In this document: piece by piece, positions 1 to 11,171 of the stretch
Numbering within the stretch: the stretch's first letter is position 1
Layout of the letters: each line of letters starts with the position of its first letter
Source of the DNA: Axinella damicornis
Taxonomy: Eukaryota > Porifera > Demospongiae > Axinellida > Axinellidae
DNA length: 64,000 nucleotides
Assembly (NCBI GenBank): GCA_963931865.1
Contig: OZ007512.1
Location: 12,780,756-12,844,755 of the forward strand
Reading direction: 5' to 3'
The notes under the pieces: generated by a model
Database searches by the model: none
Told to the model about the DNA's origin: nothing
The model's input: the letters and a program-made list of their open reading frames with translations, nothing else
Position numbers and translations under genes: made by a program

Positions 1-386
1 ATTTCTGGCTGATCCTACGCCCACACATCCCGGAATGCAACCAGGTCAGGCAAATTCACATTGCATGTGCCTAATCGCATCAATCACCACCTCGTGATTC
101 CACTTGGAACAATTACATCACAATAAACAAAGTACAGTATGGGGAGTCATGAATATGATTTTACAGGTGGCACACCTGGACATGCAGAATTGACAAATCT
201 GAGGGTCGCATTTGACATTTAGACAGAAAGCCCTATTTGCCTCGTTCCGGCTACAAAAGCCTGGGATAGCGAGTGACATCAATCATTATAGCAGAGCCCT
301 ACAGAGTGTACTGCACCATATGCTACACTGTAATGTTGCTGGTGCAAATTTCCATAATTACTCTCCAATTTCATGCATATAATCAA
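1..386. other. Intergenic sequence, repeat flank
   Basis: I see no gene here. From about 295 the sequence resembles the flank found beside the small membrane-protein genes (around 4,440 and 6,530: the same 'tgtactgcaccatatgctacactgtaatgtt' neighbourhood in diverged form). This suggests a further degraded member of that local duplication, interrupted by the repeat array that starts at 387. Confidence 0.5.
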
Positions 387-3015
387 GGGGCAACCGCACT
401 CCTGGTAGCCGCGGTTAACCAGTAGCACAAGCTACATGTAAGTGTGACAGTTCTGTCCAATTATCACACATCACGTGAGTACCATGATAGCTATATAGCT
501 ATAGTGCTCTCAAGTACCGAATAAAACCATTCGTAGCCGCGTTGCAATCCAAGCTTTTAGAGTCCTGTTGAAGTCCCTGGTGTATCTTGCTGGTGTACAG
601 TATAGCTGCAGCAACTGACTACTTCCTGTAAGACCTGGGGGTTATATATATATGCAGGGTGTGTTCACTGGATGTGTGGTTTGGGTGTTCCTGTCCTTGG
701 GTGTTCCTGTATAAGTAATTGAAGTAAGCATACTTATAGGTAACCAAGGGCAACAAACCTACATAGGTATGTAGCAATGATAAACAATGTCTGTTACGAG
801 GGGCAACCGCACTCCTGGTAGCCGCGTTGGACGCAACTCGCTGGACGCGCAACCGCTCGGTATTGCAGCTCATTCCAATTAACGCACATGTCACGTGAGG
901 ACCATGCTCAGTCGTCGATCGATATGTGGAGTCAGCAATGGCGTCCAAAAGTAAGACAAGAGCTTATTACAGTGCTAACAACTTCGCCAGCACGGTGAGT
1001 TTGGGCATGTAAGCGTCAGTCAACGAAAGCGATCACGGCTGTGTGGTCAGAATCTTTGTGGGGCCTTCATAAGACTGTACTGGCAACCAACGTTGAAGAG
1101 AGCGATCGAGCAATGGCGGCCGACGGTATGACAAAAGCGCTTGTATCTCTGCCACCAAGGTGAGTTACAGCACAATTATTTTGATTTTGTGTCACTGCAT
1201 CATAGCGATCACGACGGTGTAGTCAGAATCTTTGTAGGCCATTCGGAAGTAGTCAAACGTTTATTATTTAGATTATTTCGAGGGGCAACCGCACTCCTGG
1301 TAGCCGCGGTTAAATGGTAGCACAAGCTAAGTGTGACAGTTTGTTCCAATTATGACACATCACATGAGTACCATGATAGCTATATACAGGGAAGATCAGA
1401 AATGATTTAAAGTGCTCTCAAGTACCATTCATAAAGTAGCCGCGCTGCAACCTGCCGTATCGCGTAGCGCAAGCAATTCGTTCCAATTAACGCACATGCC
1501 ACGTGGCAACCCGCTCAGTCGATCGCGAGGAATGGCGACCAAAAGGAAGACAAGACATTATTACAGCACTCACAACTTAGCCAGCACGGTGGGTTTCGGC
1601 ATGTAAGCGTCAGTGAACGACAGCGATCACGGCCGTGTGGTCAGAATCTTCGTGTGCCTTTCCAAAGAACGGTACTGCCACCGGAAGTCGAAGAGAGCGC
1701 TCGAGCAATGGCGGCCAACGGCGAGACAAAAGCGTTCATATCTTCACCACCAAGGTGAGTTTCAACACAATTATTTTGATTTTGTGTCACTGCATCATAG
1801 CGATCACGACGGTGTAGTCAGAATCTTTGTAGGCCATTCGGAAGTAGTCAAACGTTTATTATTTAGATTATTTAGATTATTCGAGGGGCAACCGCACTCC
1901 TGGTAGCCGCGTTGCAACCCTGGCTGCGACTCGCCGTAGCGATTGCAATTCGTTCCAATTAACGCACAGGCCACGTGGCAACCACGCTCAGTCGATCGCG
2001 AGCAATGGCGACCAAAAGGACGACAAGACAGCACTCACAACTTAGCCAGCACGGTGAGTTTTGGCATGTAAGCGTCAGTGAACGACAGCGATCACGGCCG
2101 TGTGGTCAGAATCTTCGTGTGCCTTTCCAAAGAACGGTACTGCCACCGGAAGTCGAAGAGAGCGCTCGAGCAATGGCGGCCAACGGCGAGACAAAAGCGT
2201 TCCTATCTCCACCACCAAGGTGAGTTTCAGCACAATTATTTTGATTTTGTGTCACTGCATCATAGCGATCACGACGGTGTAGTCAGAATGTTTGTAGGCC
2301 ATTCCGAAGTAGTCAAACGTTTATTATATTATATTATATTACATTACGCGGCACAATTTTTCCTATACCAGGAGTGTAATAGATTACGCGGCACTTTATT
2401 TCCTATACCAGGAGTGTAACGAGGGGCAACCGCACTCCTGGTAGCCGCGTTGCAACCGTTGCAACTCGCTGGACGCGCAACCGTTCGGTATTGCAGCTCA
2501 TTCCAATTAACGCACATGTCACGTGAGGACCATGCTCAGTCGTCGATCGATATGTCGAGTCAGCAATGGCGTCCAAAAGTAAGACAAGAGCTTATTACAG
2601 TGCTAACAACTTTGCCAGCACGGTGAGTTTTGGCATGTAAGCGTCAGTAAACGATAGCGATCACGGCTGTGTGGTCAGAATCTTTGTGGGGCCTTCATAA
2701 GACTGTACTGGCAACCAACATCGAAGAGAGCGATCGAGCAATGGCGGCCGACGGTATGACAAAAGCGCTCATATCTCCACCACCAAGGTGAGTTTCAGCA
2801 CAATTATTTTGATTTTGTGTCACTGCATCATAGCGATCACGACGGTGTAGTCAGAATCTTTGTAGGCCATTCGGAAATAGTCAAACGTTTATTAATTATT
2901 TAGATTATTTAGATTAATTAATTAGATTAATTACATTACGCGGCACAATTTTTCCCCTACCAGGAGTGTAAAGATTACATTACGCGGCACAATTTTTCCC
3001 CTACCAGGAGTGTAA
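387..3015 (+). repeat. Tandem array of a TIR-bearing cassette with exon-like ORFs
   Basis: Units start at about 387, 798, 1,280, 1,883 and 2,421, each with GGGGCAACCGCACTCCTGG. Arrays at 2,341-2,420 and 2,930-3,015 carry the inverted counterpart CTACCAGGAGTG next to ACGCGGC, so the unit has terminal inverted repeats. A full unit contains two short ORFs, each starting ATGGCG and ending at a consensus GTGAGT donor; in the unit at 798 they lie at 938-994 and 1,113-1,159. Dispersed partial copies lie at 10,664-10,870 (inverted) and 23,455-23,720. Either a non-autonomous DNA element that has captured a promoter and first exon, or an amplified gene 5' end. The longer ORFs across the units read through the donors and I treat them as shadows. 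Confidence 0.75.
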
Positions 3016-3290
3016 TTATAGTGCTTAGCCAGACCCCTTAAAGATAATGAGATTCATTGTTGGTATGTAATGATTGGGTGTACTTAGTGCAGTATAGACA
3101 GTAGTACAAATGTTATGACATAATAATGATGTCATCTCAGGACAAGTTATAAGATAAGTATGGGCATTGCTATGTTGTTCACAGTGTGAATGTAAGGTTT
3201 ACGTGTGAATGTGAGGCACAATGTTTGATAACGGCTAGAGGACTGCAGTGTTACAAATTCACTTGTATAACGTTATTAATAATTGTCCAA

Positions 3291-3581
3291 CTAGCATAGT
3301 CGCTTGGGAATGTACAGAGTTTTGAACCGTCCAATCACAATCTCTGCTGAGGTATTTGAGTCTGTCTCCTGTACACTGGTTTCCGTCTGGTCCACTGCAG
3401 TACACTGCTGGAAGAAGTAGGTTTTAGTTGGTGTTACCATGGTGATCACCCTGGAAGAATCTTGGCCTGTAGCTTGTATTGGGTGGTTGTGTGTTGGTAG
3501 TACATTCCGTGAGATGCATCTGAGTGTTGCGTACGTGCAAAGTAGCACTAGCAGTCCAGCAATTAACAGCAGTACCTCCAT
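3291..3581 (-). CDS. Small single-pass membrane protein, copy 1
   Basis: A 96-residue protein of unknown function. The chosen Met (3,581) is followed at once by a hydrophobic stretch of about 16 residues (EVLLLIAGLLVLLCTYA), so it looks like a signal anchor or signal peptide; the remainder is polar, rich in Thr, Ser and Gln, and ends in a basic PKRLC. Upstream residues remain open in frame, but they differ between copies, which favours this start. It belongs to a local family of four (copies at 3,880-4,170, 6,000-6,242 and 9,056-9,328). Copies 1 and 2 are almost identical and sit in a direct duplication of about 600 bp. Copy 4 differs from copy 1 by an in-frame 9-bp deletion, which argues that the frame is translated. 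I do not recognise the family. Confidence 0.5.
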   Translation of the reverse strand: MEVLLLIAGLLVLLCTYATLRCISRNVLPTHNHPIQATGQDSSRVITMVTPTKTYFFQQCTAVDQTETSVQETDSNTSAEIVIGRFKTLYIPKRLC

Positions 3582-3879
3582 GACTGAGTTTGAGAGCTGC
3601 ATGTGTGAATGAGGTGTAGTTGCAGTTGAGCACACTTAAAGATAATGAGATTCATTGTTGGTATGTAATGATTGGGTGTACTTAGTGCAGTATAGACAGT
3701 AGTACAAATGTTATGACATAATAATGATGTCATCTCAGGACAAGTTATATGGGCATTGCTATGTTGTTCACAGTGTGAATGTAAGGTTTACGTGTGAATG
3801 TGAGGCACAATGTTTGATAACGGCTAGAGGACTGCAGTGTTACAAATTCACTTGTATAACGTTATTAATAATTGTCCAA

Positions 3880-4170
3880 CTAGCATAGTCGCTTGGGAAT
3901 GTACAGAGTTTTGAACCGTCCAATCACAATTTCTGCTGAGGTATTTGAGTCTGTCTCCTGTACACTGGTTTCCGTCTGGTCCACTGCAGTACACTGCTGG
4001 AAGAAGTAGGTTTTAGTTGGTGTTACCATGGTGATCACCCTGGAAGAATCTTGGCCTGTAGCTTGTATTGGGTGGTTGTGTGTTGGTAGTACATTCCGTG
4101 AGATGCATCTGAGTGTTGCGTACGTGCACAGCAGCACTAGCAGTCCAGCAATCAATAGCAGTACCTCCAT
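3880..4170 (-). CDS. Small single-pass membrane protein, copy 2
   Basis: Tandem duplicate of copy 1, with essentially the same 96-residue product: an N-terminal hydrophobic helix directly after Met, then a polar tail. The open frame continues upstream to 4,266, but that extension differs from copy 1. The duplicated block runs from about 3,030-3,635 to 3,640-4,210. Function unknown. Confidence 0.5.
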   Translation of the reverse strand: MEVLLLIAGLLVLLCTYATLRCISRNVLPTHNHPIQATGQDSSRVITMVTPTKTYFFQQCTAVDQTETSVQETDSNTSAEIVIGRFKTLYIPKRLC

Positions 4171-5300
4171 GACTGAGTTCAGACCTGCATGAAGTGTAGT
4201 TGCAGTTGAGCACACTTGTACAGGGTGAAAGAAGTTTGATTTACAGTGAAAGAAATTGTAGCTCAAGTGAAAATTACCATGATGGAAGTGTTGAGAGACA
4301 TTACACTACAGCATAGTGGAGTACAATAATTCGGAATGAAACGTGTGCAGTAACTGTTGTTGTGTAGTGTACCTTGCTAGTGCATCTCACCACCTGCACT
4401 GCTAATGTTACATGTACTGCATATACAGAAGTATTATTATGACAGTGTACTGCACCACATGCTACACTGTAATGTTGCCTAGTACTGCTAAACTAGTGCC
4501 TTACTCCAAACTCCAATATTATGCATTCATTAACTAGCTGCAGACTCACCTTGCAATCTGTTTTGGGTTCAGACAAAAACCTGTTGCAGTCCCTGGTGTG
4601 CAGTATAACTGACTGCTTCCTGTTAGGCCTGAGTTATATGCATGGTGGTGTTGGTGGGGAATACCCACAAAACTTTGCTTCAAACTTCCTGTTTGCTATG
4701 CTGAATTGCTATGCTGTTCACAGTATGAATCCAATCCACATACCTATACATATATTTTTGGCGAGGGAAGTTCTACTTACCAGTGCCATGCCTCGCCATA
4801 CTGCACTCCTACAGGTGTGACGATAAACCTGAGCCCCTCCCACTCTTGAGTTAGTTTTATGTCATCGGTGAAACGTTCAAGGCATGAATCACTGTGGTAA
4901 CCACAGCAATTGTGTGTAAGCGTTTGTTGATCCATGATATGCACTTGAAGTGTCAAAGTACACCGTCTGTTTGGATAATTATACATTTTAAATGTACTGT
5001 GTTGTGTCAAACTTAAGTCAGTTTGTATCCCTATGTCACGGGCAGAGGGGGAACTGAGCCCCTCCCCCTCTTGAGTTCGTTGCTATACGTTCACTTTACA
5101 CTTTACCTTAGAGTATAGTTGTACAAATTCCACCAATCAGATTGCTCACTGCGAGGTATCTAAATCCCATAGTGAAACCTCGTATGGGGTTTCACTATTG
5201 AGCCCACAGGGTACTGTACTTGTAACAAGTTATTGTTTACTACCAACTTGAAATCCATAGCAACTAACAGGCTGCTGTATTATACAGCTGCTTTAGAATT
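4171..5300. other. Gene-free stretch between small-gene copies
   Basis: The first 600 bp is the 5' flank of the copy 2 gene and is repeated at 6,243-6,690, so the local duplication unit includes the flank. From about 4,830 to 5,300 there is AT-rich sequence with no recognisable gene or repeat boundary. Confidence 0.5.
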
Positions 5301-5615
5301 ACAGACAGTGCAAATATTTGTGTACTCAGTCTCTGTGTACGTTTTTGTTGGAAGTACAACGGCTACAGCAAACCATGAGCGCTCGAAGGAGGAGCTATAA
5401 AAGCGGGGGGTCACTGGTGGGGTGGAGCCAAGTTGAAGGGCGGAGCCATGTGACTGCTCGATCGTGCGTGCAAGTCACTCGAGCGCCTCGTATGTCAGCG
5501 GCCTTGTCGTACTCGTAGCCAGTCTGTTATTTCGTCGAAAAGGACCTCTGACTCGTAGGTTATTTTGTTGACAACTGAAGCGCTAGCGTAGTTACCGTTG
5601 CTATACTCTAAATCG

Positions 5616-5755
5616 GTTAGACACTGAGACCAATGGGATCTACGCGATTTAGAAACCCTCGGGCCCTTAGTAGCGCCCTCGCTGCGCTCGGGACACTACA
5701 GCCCAGGGCCCTCGGGTTTCTAAATCGCGTAGATCCCTTGGTCTCAGTGTCTAAC
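5616..5755. mobile_element. Palindromic foldback MITE
   Basis: Near-perfect inverted repeat: GGTTAGACACTGAGACCAA on the left matches TTGGTCTCAGTGTCTAACC on the right, with arms of about 60 bp that continue through the CGCGATTTAGAAACCCTCGGG segment around a short GC-rich centre. There is no coding capacity, so it is a non-autonomous element. Confidence 0.8.
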
Positions 5756-5999
5756 CTATATACGTATATACTTTCCATATAGTTGCCACTAGTGGGTGTG
5801 AATCCCCCCCCCCTCTCTCTCTCTGCATGTTTCCTCCACCCTGTATGTTTAGACATATACATGTAACTGTTGTAAGTTGCTTTGTTGCATTCTGTTGCAC
5901 AATGGTTATAGACAATAGTGACAATAGTGAAGGTAAGGTTAACGTGTAAATGTGATAAATGTGAGGCACAATGTTTGAGAGGACTGCAGTGTTACAAAC

Positions 6000-6242
6000 T
6001 CACTTGTATAACGTTAATAATTGTCCAACTAGCATAGTCACTTGGGAATGTACAGAGTTTTGAACCGTCCAATCACAATCTCCGCTGAGGCATGTTACCA
6101 TGGTGATCACCCTGGAAGAATCTTGGCCTGTAGCTTGTATTGGGTGGCTGTGTGTTGGTAGTACAGTCCGTGAGATGTATCTGAGTGTTGCGTACGTGCA
6201 CAGTAGCACTAGCAGTCCAGCAATTAACAGCAGTACCTCCAT
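6000..6242 (-). pseudogene. Small membrane protein, copy 3, broken
   Basis: The first 50 residues match copies 1 and 2: Met, hydrophobic helix, and the conserved QATGQDSSRVITMVT segment. A deletion of roughly 90 bp after this point removes the TYFFQQC-containing region and shifts the frame, so the tail is unrelated to the family. The 5' flank is conserved with copy 2. Likely a decayed copy, although the short frame could still be read. Confidence 0.5.
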
Positions 6243-6699
6243 GGCTGAGTTTAGATCTGCACGTGTGAATGAGGTGTAGTTCCAGTTGAGCATGCTCATA
6301 CAGGGTGAAAGAAGTTTGATTTACTGTGAAAGATTGAAACTAGCTCAAGTGAAATTTACCATGATGGAAGTGTTGAGAGACATTACACTACAACATAGTG
6401 GAGTACAATAATTCAGAATGAAACGTGTGCAGTAACTGTTGTTGTGTAGTGTGCCTTTGCTGGAGCATCTCACCTCCTACACTGCTAATATGTTACATGT
6501 ACTGCATATACAGAAGTATTATTATGACAGTGTACTGCACCACTGTAATGTTTCCCAGTACTGCTAAGCTAGTGCTTTATTCCAAACTCCAGTATCATGC
6601 ATTCATTAACTAGCTGCAGCCTCACCTTACTACTTCAAGTTGTTGGGTCCTAAACTTTAGCAACTGACTACTTCCTGCTAGGCAGAGGGCTATTTATTG

Positions 6700-7247
6700 C
6701 ATGGTGTGTGACTTACAAGGGAATACCCTGCCAACCCATATGAGAGATTCAGCTGGTTGTTGCTGTAACAATGGTTTGACATGGTTTCTTGGTTTATTAA
6801 CTGAGATAGCCATCAGACCAATTAGGATATGGTTGTATCCAGAGCTGAAAATAAAATTTAGTATTGGTTGGTCAGTATGTCCAGACATATTCAATTTTGC
6901 CCGGACATTGAGTTGTTTTGGCTGGACAAAAAAAAAATTCTTTCGAAGTCACTATAATTGATGAATGTATGAGTTCCACATGGTGATACTGTACACTAAA
7001 CGTTAAGCTCAGCGATGGGAGCAACCGAAGATGGACCAAGGCCAGGAGAATCCAAACTTGAGGAGCAACAACACGAGTATGCTGATCAGTTCTTTGCTGC
7101 CTTCAATCTTAGACTTGAATTTCACGCACACCTTGTACCTTAGCTCAATTTTCTTTGCTCCCTCGTTCCTTACCTCACAGTCTGTCCAATTTGGCTTGCC
7201 ATTTCATAAACGTTGTGCGGGGCTACATTTCGCTTCTTTCTTGAAGG
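6700..7247. other. Gene-free stretch
   Basis: No supported gene. A 43-codon ORF from ATG 7,015 (starting MGATEDGPRPGE) has coding-like composition but no flanking splice evidence and no homologue I recognise. Confidence 0.4.
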
Positions 7248-7324
7248 TAGCCTCGTTCCCAGGCCCCGCCCAACTTTTCGTCGCTTGCAGTACGGCTACC
7301 GAAAGTGGCGTGGGAACGAGGCCA
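7248..7324. mobile_element. TAGCCTCGTTCCCAGGC-family hairpin MITE
   Basis: Begins TAGCCTCGTTCCCAGGC and ends in the inverted GGGAACGAGGC, around the 'cgcttgcagtac' core shared with the copy at 58,368-58,454. A member of the commonest short palindromic family in this window. Confidence 0.85.
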
Positions 7325-7992
7325 GCTCGAAGGCCCATCAATGGCCATCATCGATCTGTGGCTCAGGATGATGTCGCTTCATGGCCGTCCAGATCGAACC
7401 AAGCACTCCACCGGTCCAAGGTAAGACAAGAACAAGAAGTAGCTAACGTAGCTAGCTAGCTAGCTCTCGCGCGCACTCTCGATCTCGATCTCGCGGCGAT
7501 TGTTGTAGGGCCACGTGCGTTAACGCATGCGCACAACTACTATACTTCACGAGGCTATAGCTAGCGGCTGATGGTACGAGGCTGTGATCGCGACTGTACC
7601 ACGACGAAACGGCTAAAGAACTGACCGCCACCGTTCTGAGTCACAAGGGATCCTACGTAGGAGAAAGAAGCTGAATGTAGACCATGCTAGCTATTGAAGG
7701 CACTGTCACTAAACGTCCGGACAAAGTGGCCAGTCAAGCAACCATTCGTCCGGCCCTTTCCCTTTCTTGTGCGGAAATTGACCGTTGTCCGCACGTTATT
7801 TTCAGCTCTGCAGTTGTATCAAACATAACCTCAAGCTGTTGGATGCATACCTTGCTTGGATGCTACACATTACTCCAGACAGGAAGTAACTGCTTGTGGG
7901 CTGAGGACTTTTCTGAGAAATATACTTGTGCCTGGAGAGCATTTGAAGTGTTATGCATAGCTGCCTCCCTATGTAAACTCAGTAGTCTTCAG
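7325..7992. other. Possible promoter-like GC-rich stretch, no gene called
   Basis: Around 7,465-7,535 there is a CG-rich block with an E-box (CCACGTG) and GCATGCGCA, which resembles an NRF1 half palindrome. ORFs on either side have no recognisable homologue. It could be a promoter for an unrecognised first exon; the evidence is thin. Confidence 0.3.
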
Positions 7993-8235
7993 TAATCTGA
8001 AGCTGCAGCAGTCTGATGGACAGCTGTTTATACAATGAGGTAATCCCTAGTAATCTCAGTAATTCCCAAGTAATCTCTAGTAAACCCCAGTAATCTATAG
8101 TATAATCTGAAGCTGCAGCAGTCTGATGGACAGCTGTTTATACAATGAGGTAATCAATAATCCCCAGTAATCTCAGTAATCTCTAGTATAGTTAGTAGTC
8201 TGGAGCTGCAGTGGTCTAATGGACAACTATTACTA
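7993..8235. repeat. Tandem duplication, about 110-bp unit
   Basis: The segment beginning TAATCTGAAGCTGCAGCAG occurs at 7,993 and 8,103, with a diverged third partial copy near 8,195. It is rich in 'agtaatc' and non-coding. Confidence 0.7.
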
Positions 8236-8239
8236 TACT

Positions 8240-9050
8240 TGCTGTATTGAATTTGATAATGCTGTACAACAATATAAATAGCTCCTGTGGTGGCTCAGCA
8301 TGTCCTAGGACCGTGAAATCTTCACCATCTGTCAAGTAGGGTTGGGGGTCAATGCCGGGTTAAAGTTTAAGAATTAACTCCTTGGTTCCTGGTTAGCATG
8401 CATGGGGGGGCCACAATAGGGGACAGTCCCCTATTATGGCCACCGTGAACGTCGAGTACTAGACCCCTCAGCTTTGTTCGCTCAGACCTAGATACGGAAT
8501 GATGTTGCTACCTGTAGAAGGACAAAGGTTGGTTGTATGCAGACCCATGGGTATAGTGAACACGTGTAGATAATAGAAGAAACTAGTGAAAACGTGGCCA
8601 TAACAGGGGACCGTACGCTACTAGGTGGACAGAAGTGGGGAGTAGTGCATTTCACCATACACGCCTGTCATCCTTTACACTCATGCCAGAATATGGTAGT
8701 TTAGGGTTTAGACCACATTTCAGATTGCCATACCATACCTTCATATGCTTGGCAATAGTACTAGTGGCTGTGTATACGTACCTCCAAACCCTCTCTCCCG
8801 GTCCCAGGCTCTCTTCTCAAAAACAATTAAGGGGAGGAGGGAGCCTTCATGGTACATTTCACAAGCCTGCTGTTGTCTTCTGGTGGATCGGAGCACTCTC
8901 ACTTTGGTAGTAAATTATTGTCATGTGACTTATTAGTATAAGTTGCAGTGTTGCACAGTGAACTCAAGGTTACTTTTAAGTGTAAAATGCAAATAATGGA
9001 CTGCATGCAACTTGTACAAAATTATAAAAATTGTGCCACAGTCCAGCTAG
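8240..9050. other. Gene-free stretch
   Basis: Contains a small hairpin near 8,409-8,445 (GGGGACAGTCCCC core) and otherwise nothing I can assign. The open frames here are not supported. Confidence 0.4.
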
Positions 9051-9055
9051 CAAAA

Positions 9056-9328
9056 TCACTTGGGAAAGTATAGAGTTTTGAACCGTCCAATCACAATCTG
9101 TGCTGAGGCATTAGGGTCTGTTTCCTGTACACTCTGGTCCACTGCGGTACACTGCTGGAAGAAGTAGGTTGTGGTCGGTGTTACCATGGTGATCACCCTG
9201 GAAGAATCTTGGCCTGTAGCTTGTATTGGGTGGCTGTGTGTTGGTAGTGCATTCCGTGAGATGCATCTGAGTGTTGCGTACGTGCACAGTAGCACTAGCA
9301 GTCCAGCAAATAGCAGAAGTACCTCCAT
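9056..9328 (-). CDS. Small single-pass membrane protein, copy 4
   Basis: A 90-residue homologue of copies 1 and 2. It keeps the Met-hydrophobic helix start, the QATGQDSSRVITMVT segment, the TYFFQQCTAVDQ segment and the IVIGRFKTLY tail. Relative to copy 1 it has a 9-bp in-frame deletion (loss of the TET tripeptide region), several substitutions, and a slightly earlier stop (ends FPK). Retaining the frame despite an indel is what a translated gene would show. Function unknown. Confidence 0.5.
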   Translation of the reverse strand: MEVLLLFAGLLVLLCTYATLRCISRNALPTHSHPIQATGQDSSRVITMVTPTTTYFFQQCTAVDQSVQETDPNASAQIVIGRFKTLYFPK

Positions 9329-9444
9329 GACTGAGCTTCAGAGCTGCATGTGTGAATGAAGTGTAGTTGTAAGAGAGCACACTCATGCATACATGGTGAA
9401 AGAAATTATAATTATAACCCATCATAGATAATAGAACTACGTTT

Positions 9445-10225
9445 TATTAGCTATAGCTGCAGACTCACCTTGCAATTTTATATCCCCAAAGTCTCTGGTA
9501 TACTGAATAACTGCAGCCACCGACGCTTCCTGCAAGTAAGATTCACAGTCTTCAGGATACCAACTGTTTCGAGTTATATCTATTCATTAACTGGCTGCAG
9601 ACTCTCCTTGCAATTTCCAAATTTTGCAGAAACTGACTATTCCTGCAAAGCTTCGGGCTTTTATAGTGCATAGGGGTGTGGCCTACATTTCCAATTAGCA
9701 ATTGGCTCTTATTAGCTATAGCTGTAGACTCACTTTGCAATTTTATATCCCCAAAGTCTGCAGCAACTGACGCTTCCTGCAAGTAGGAATTACAATGAGT
9801 TCACAGTCTTCAACGATACCAATTGTTTAGAGGTATATTTATTCATTAACTGGCTGCATGAAGACTCTCCTTGCAATTTCCAAATTTTGCAGAAACTGAC
9901 TATTCCTGCAAAGCTTTGGGCTTATATGCATGCATAGGGGTGTGGCCTACTTTTCCATTTTGCAATTGGCTCTAGCTGCAGACTCACCTGGCAGTTTTAT
10001 ATCCCCAAAGTCACTGGTGTTCAGATTAACTGCAGCAACTGACGCTTTCTGCAAGTAGGAATTACCCTGAGTTCAGTCTTCAGGATACCGATTGTTTAGT
10101 GGTATATCTATTCATTAACTGGCTGAAGACTCACCTTGCAATTTCCAAATTTTGCCGCAACTGACTATTCCTGCAAAGCTTTGGGCTTATATACATGCAT
10201 AGGGGTGTGGCCTACATTTACAATT
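9445..10225. repeat. Three direct repeats of about 260 bp
   Basis: Three successive copies begin near 9,445, 9,708 and 9,975, each with CTGCAGACTCACCTTGCAA-type sequence, 'ttatatccccaaagtc', a second 'ttcattaactggctg' block, and 'ataggggtgtggcctac' at the end. Non-coding. Confidence 0.8.
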
Positions 10226-10407
10226 TACATTTACCTTTACTTTTACCTTCCATGGTGGATGGACTACTCATAATGAGATTCATACATATACAACCTGATA
10301 CTGCCCACTAGTTTACACAACCAGGAGCCCATAGCAAGTGAAATTCACAGTGTTGAGAAACACTACACTAGTGCAGTAGTGGTGATCGCAGTTGTTGCAA
10401 AGCTATA

Positions 10408-10660
10408 GAGGTGCACTGTCACAAGGTGCAGGGCATGACGGAAGCTTTTTTTGATAGCATAATCCTTGGCAAATTTATCTGCTGTCTCGCTCGAGAAAAG
10501 CGGTAAATACGGCTTTTTGGTGAACTGAACTGCTCGTTTTTGCAAGGCTATACAGCGTATCGGTAAAAGCTTCCGTCATGCCCTGCACCTTGTAACAGTG
10601 CACCTCCACCTCTAGAATCAAGTTGCTCACGCTCTTCGTACCAGAGATTTTTGGTTAGCA
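10408..10660. repeat. Dispersed repeat, foldback copy
   Basis: About 150 bp matches 31,690-31,905 closely. Here the outer part (GCAGGGCATGACGGAAGC) is repeated in inverted orientation at 10,570-10,590, making a foldback. Both genomic copies keep the same minus-strand open frame of about 45 codons (KKPYLPLFSSETADKFAKDY and onward). Confidence 0.7.
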
Positions 10661-10663
10661 AGC

Positions 10664-10870
10664 TTAAGTATACGTTTCCCAATAGCGCGCGCACGAGTAT
10701 CCCGTAACCTTAACAATTACATGCCGAAACTCACCATGCTGGCTAAGTTGTGAGTGCTGTAATAATATCTTGTCTTCCCTTTTGGCCATTATTGCTGACT
10801 TGATCGACTGAGCATGGTCCACACGTGCCATGTGCATTAATTGGAATGAGCTGGCTTGCGCTACCAGCGA
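10664..10870 (-). repeat. Inverted partial copy of the 0.4-3.0 kb cassette
   Basis: On the minus strand it carries the first half of the cassette: GCTCATTCCAATTAATGCAC, the ATGGCC ORF and the CACCATGCTGGCTAAGTTG stretch with its GTGAGT donor. Confidence 0.7.
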
Positions 10871-10974
10871 GTTGTTGATGTTTGTATAGCTGTACTGTAC
10901 GACAGTACTCATATAGTGGACAACACCACTTTTGCTGCCACTGGTTGATGCAGGGTATTCCCCTACTTATGCAT

Positions 10975-11171
10975 GTTGTGGTTGTTGACTCACCTTGTCT
11001 GCATGCACACAGGACCTCTACCAGCACATTGTTGTTGTTGACTGACCATATCTGCATGCACACAGGACCTCTACCAGCACATTGTTGTTGTTGACTGACC
11101 ACATCTGCATGCACACAGGACCTCTACCAGCACATTGTTGTTGTTGACTCACCTTGTCTGCATGCACACAG
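10975..11171 (+). repeat. 53-bp minisatellite duplicating a splice acceptor
   Basis: TCTGCATGCACACAG followed by GACCTCTACCAG occurs with the AG ending at 11,012, 11,065, 11,118 and 11,171: an exact 53-bp period, four copies. Only the last is followed by the HGSNAT exon. Splicing to the first two would read DLYQHIVVVD then stop, and use of the third shifts the frame. Confidence 0.9.

Noticed and set aside
1613..2419. 97- and 113-codon ORFs in the repeat array
   Set aside because: They read through the conserved GTGAGT donors and are repeated with the unit; the shorter ATGGCG ORFs are better candidates.
7031..7459. 142-codon ORF
   Set aside because: Crosses a hairpin MITE and shows no recognisable domain.
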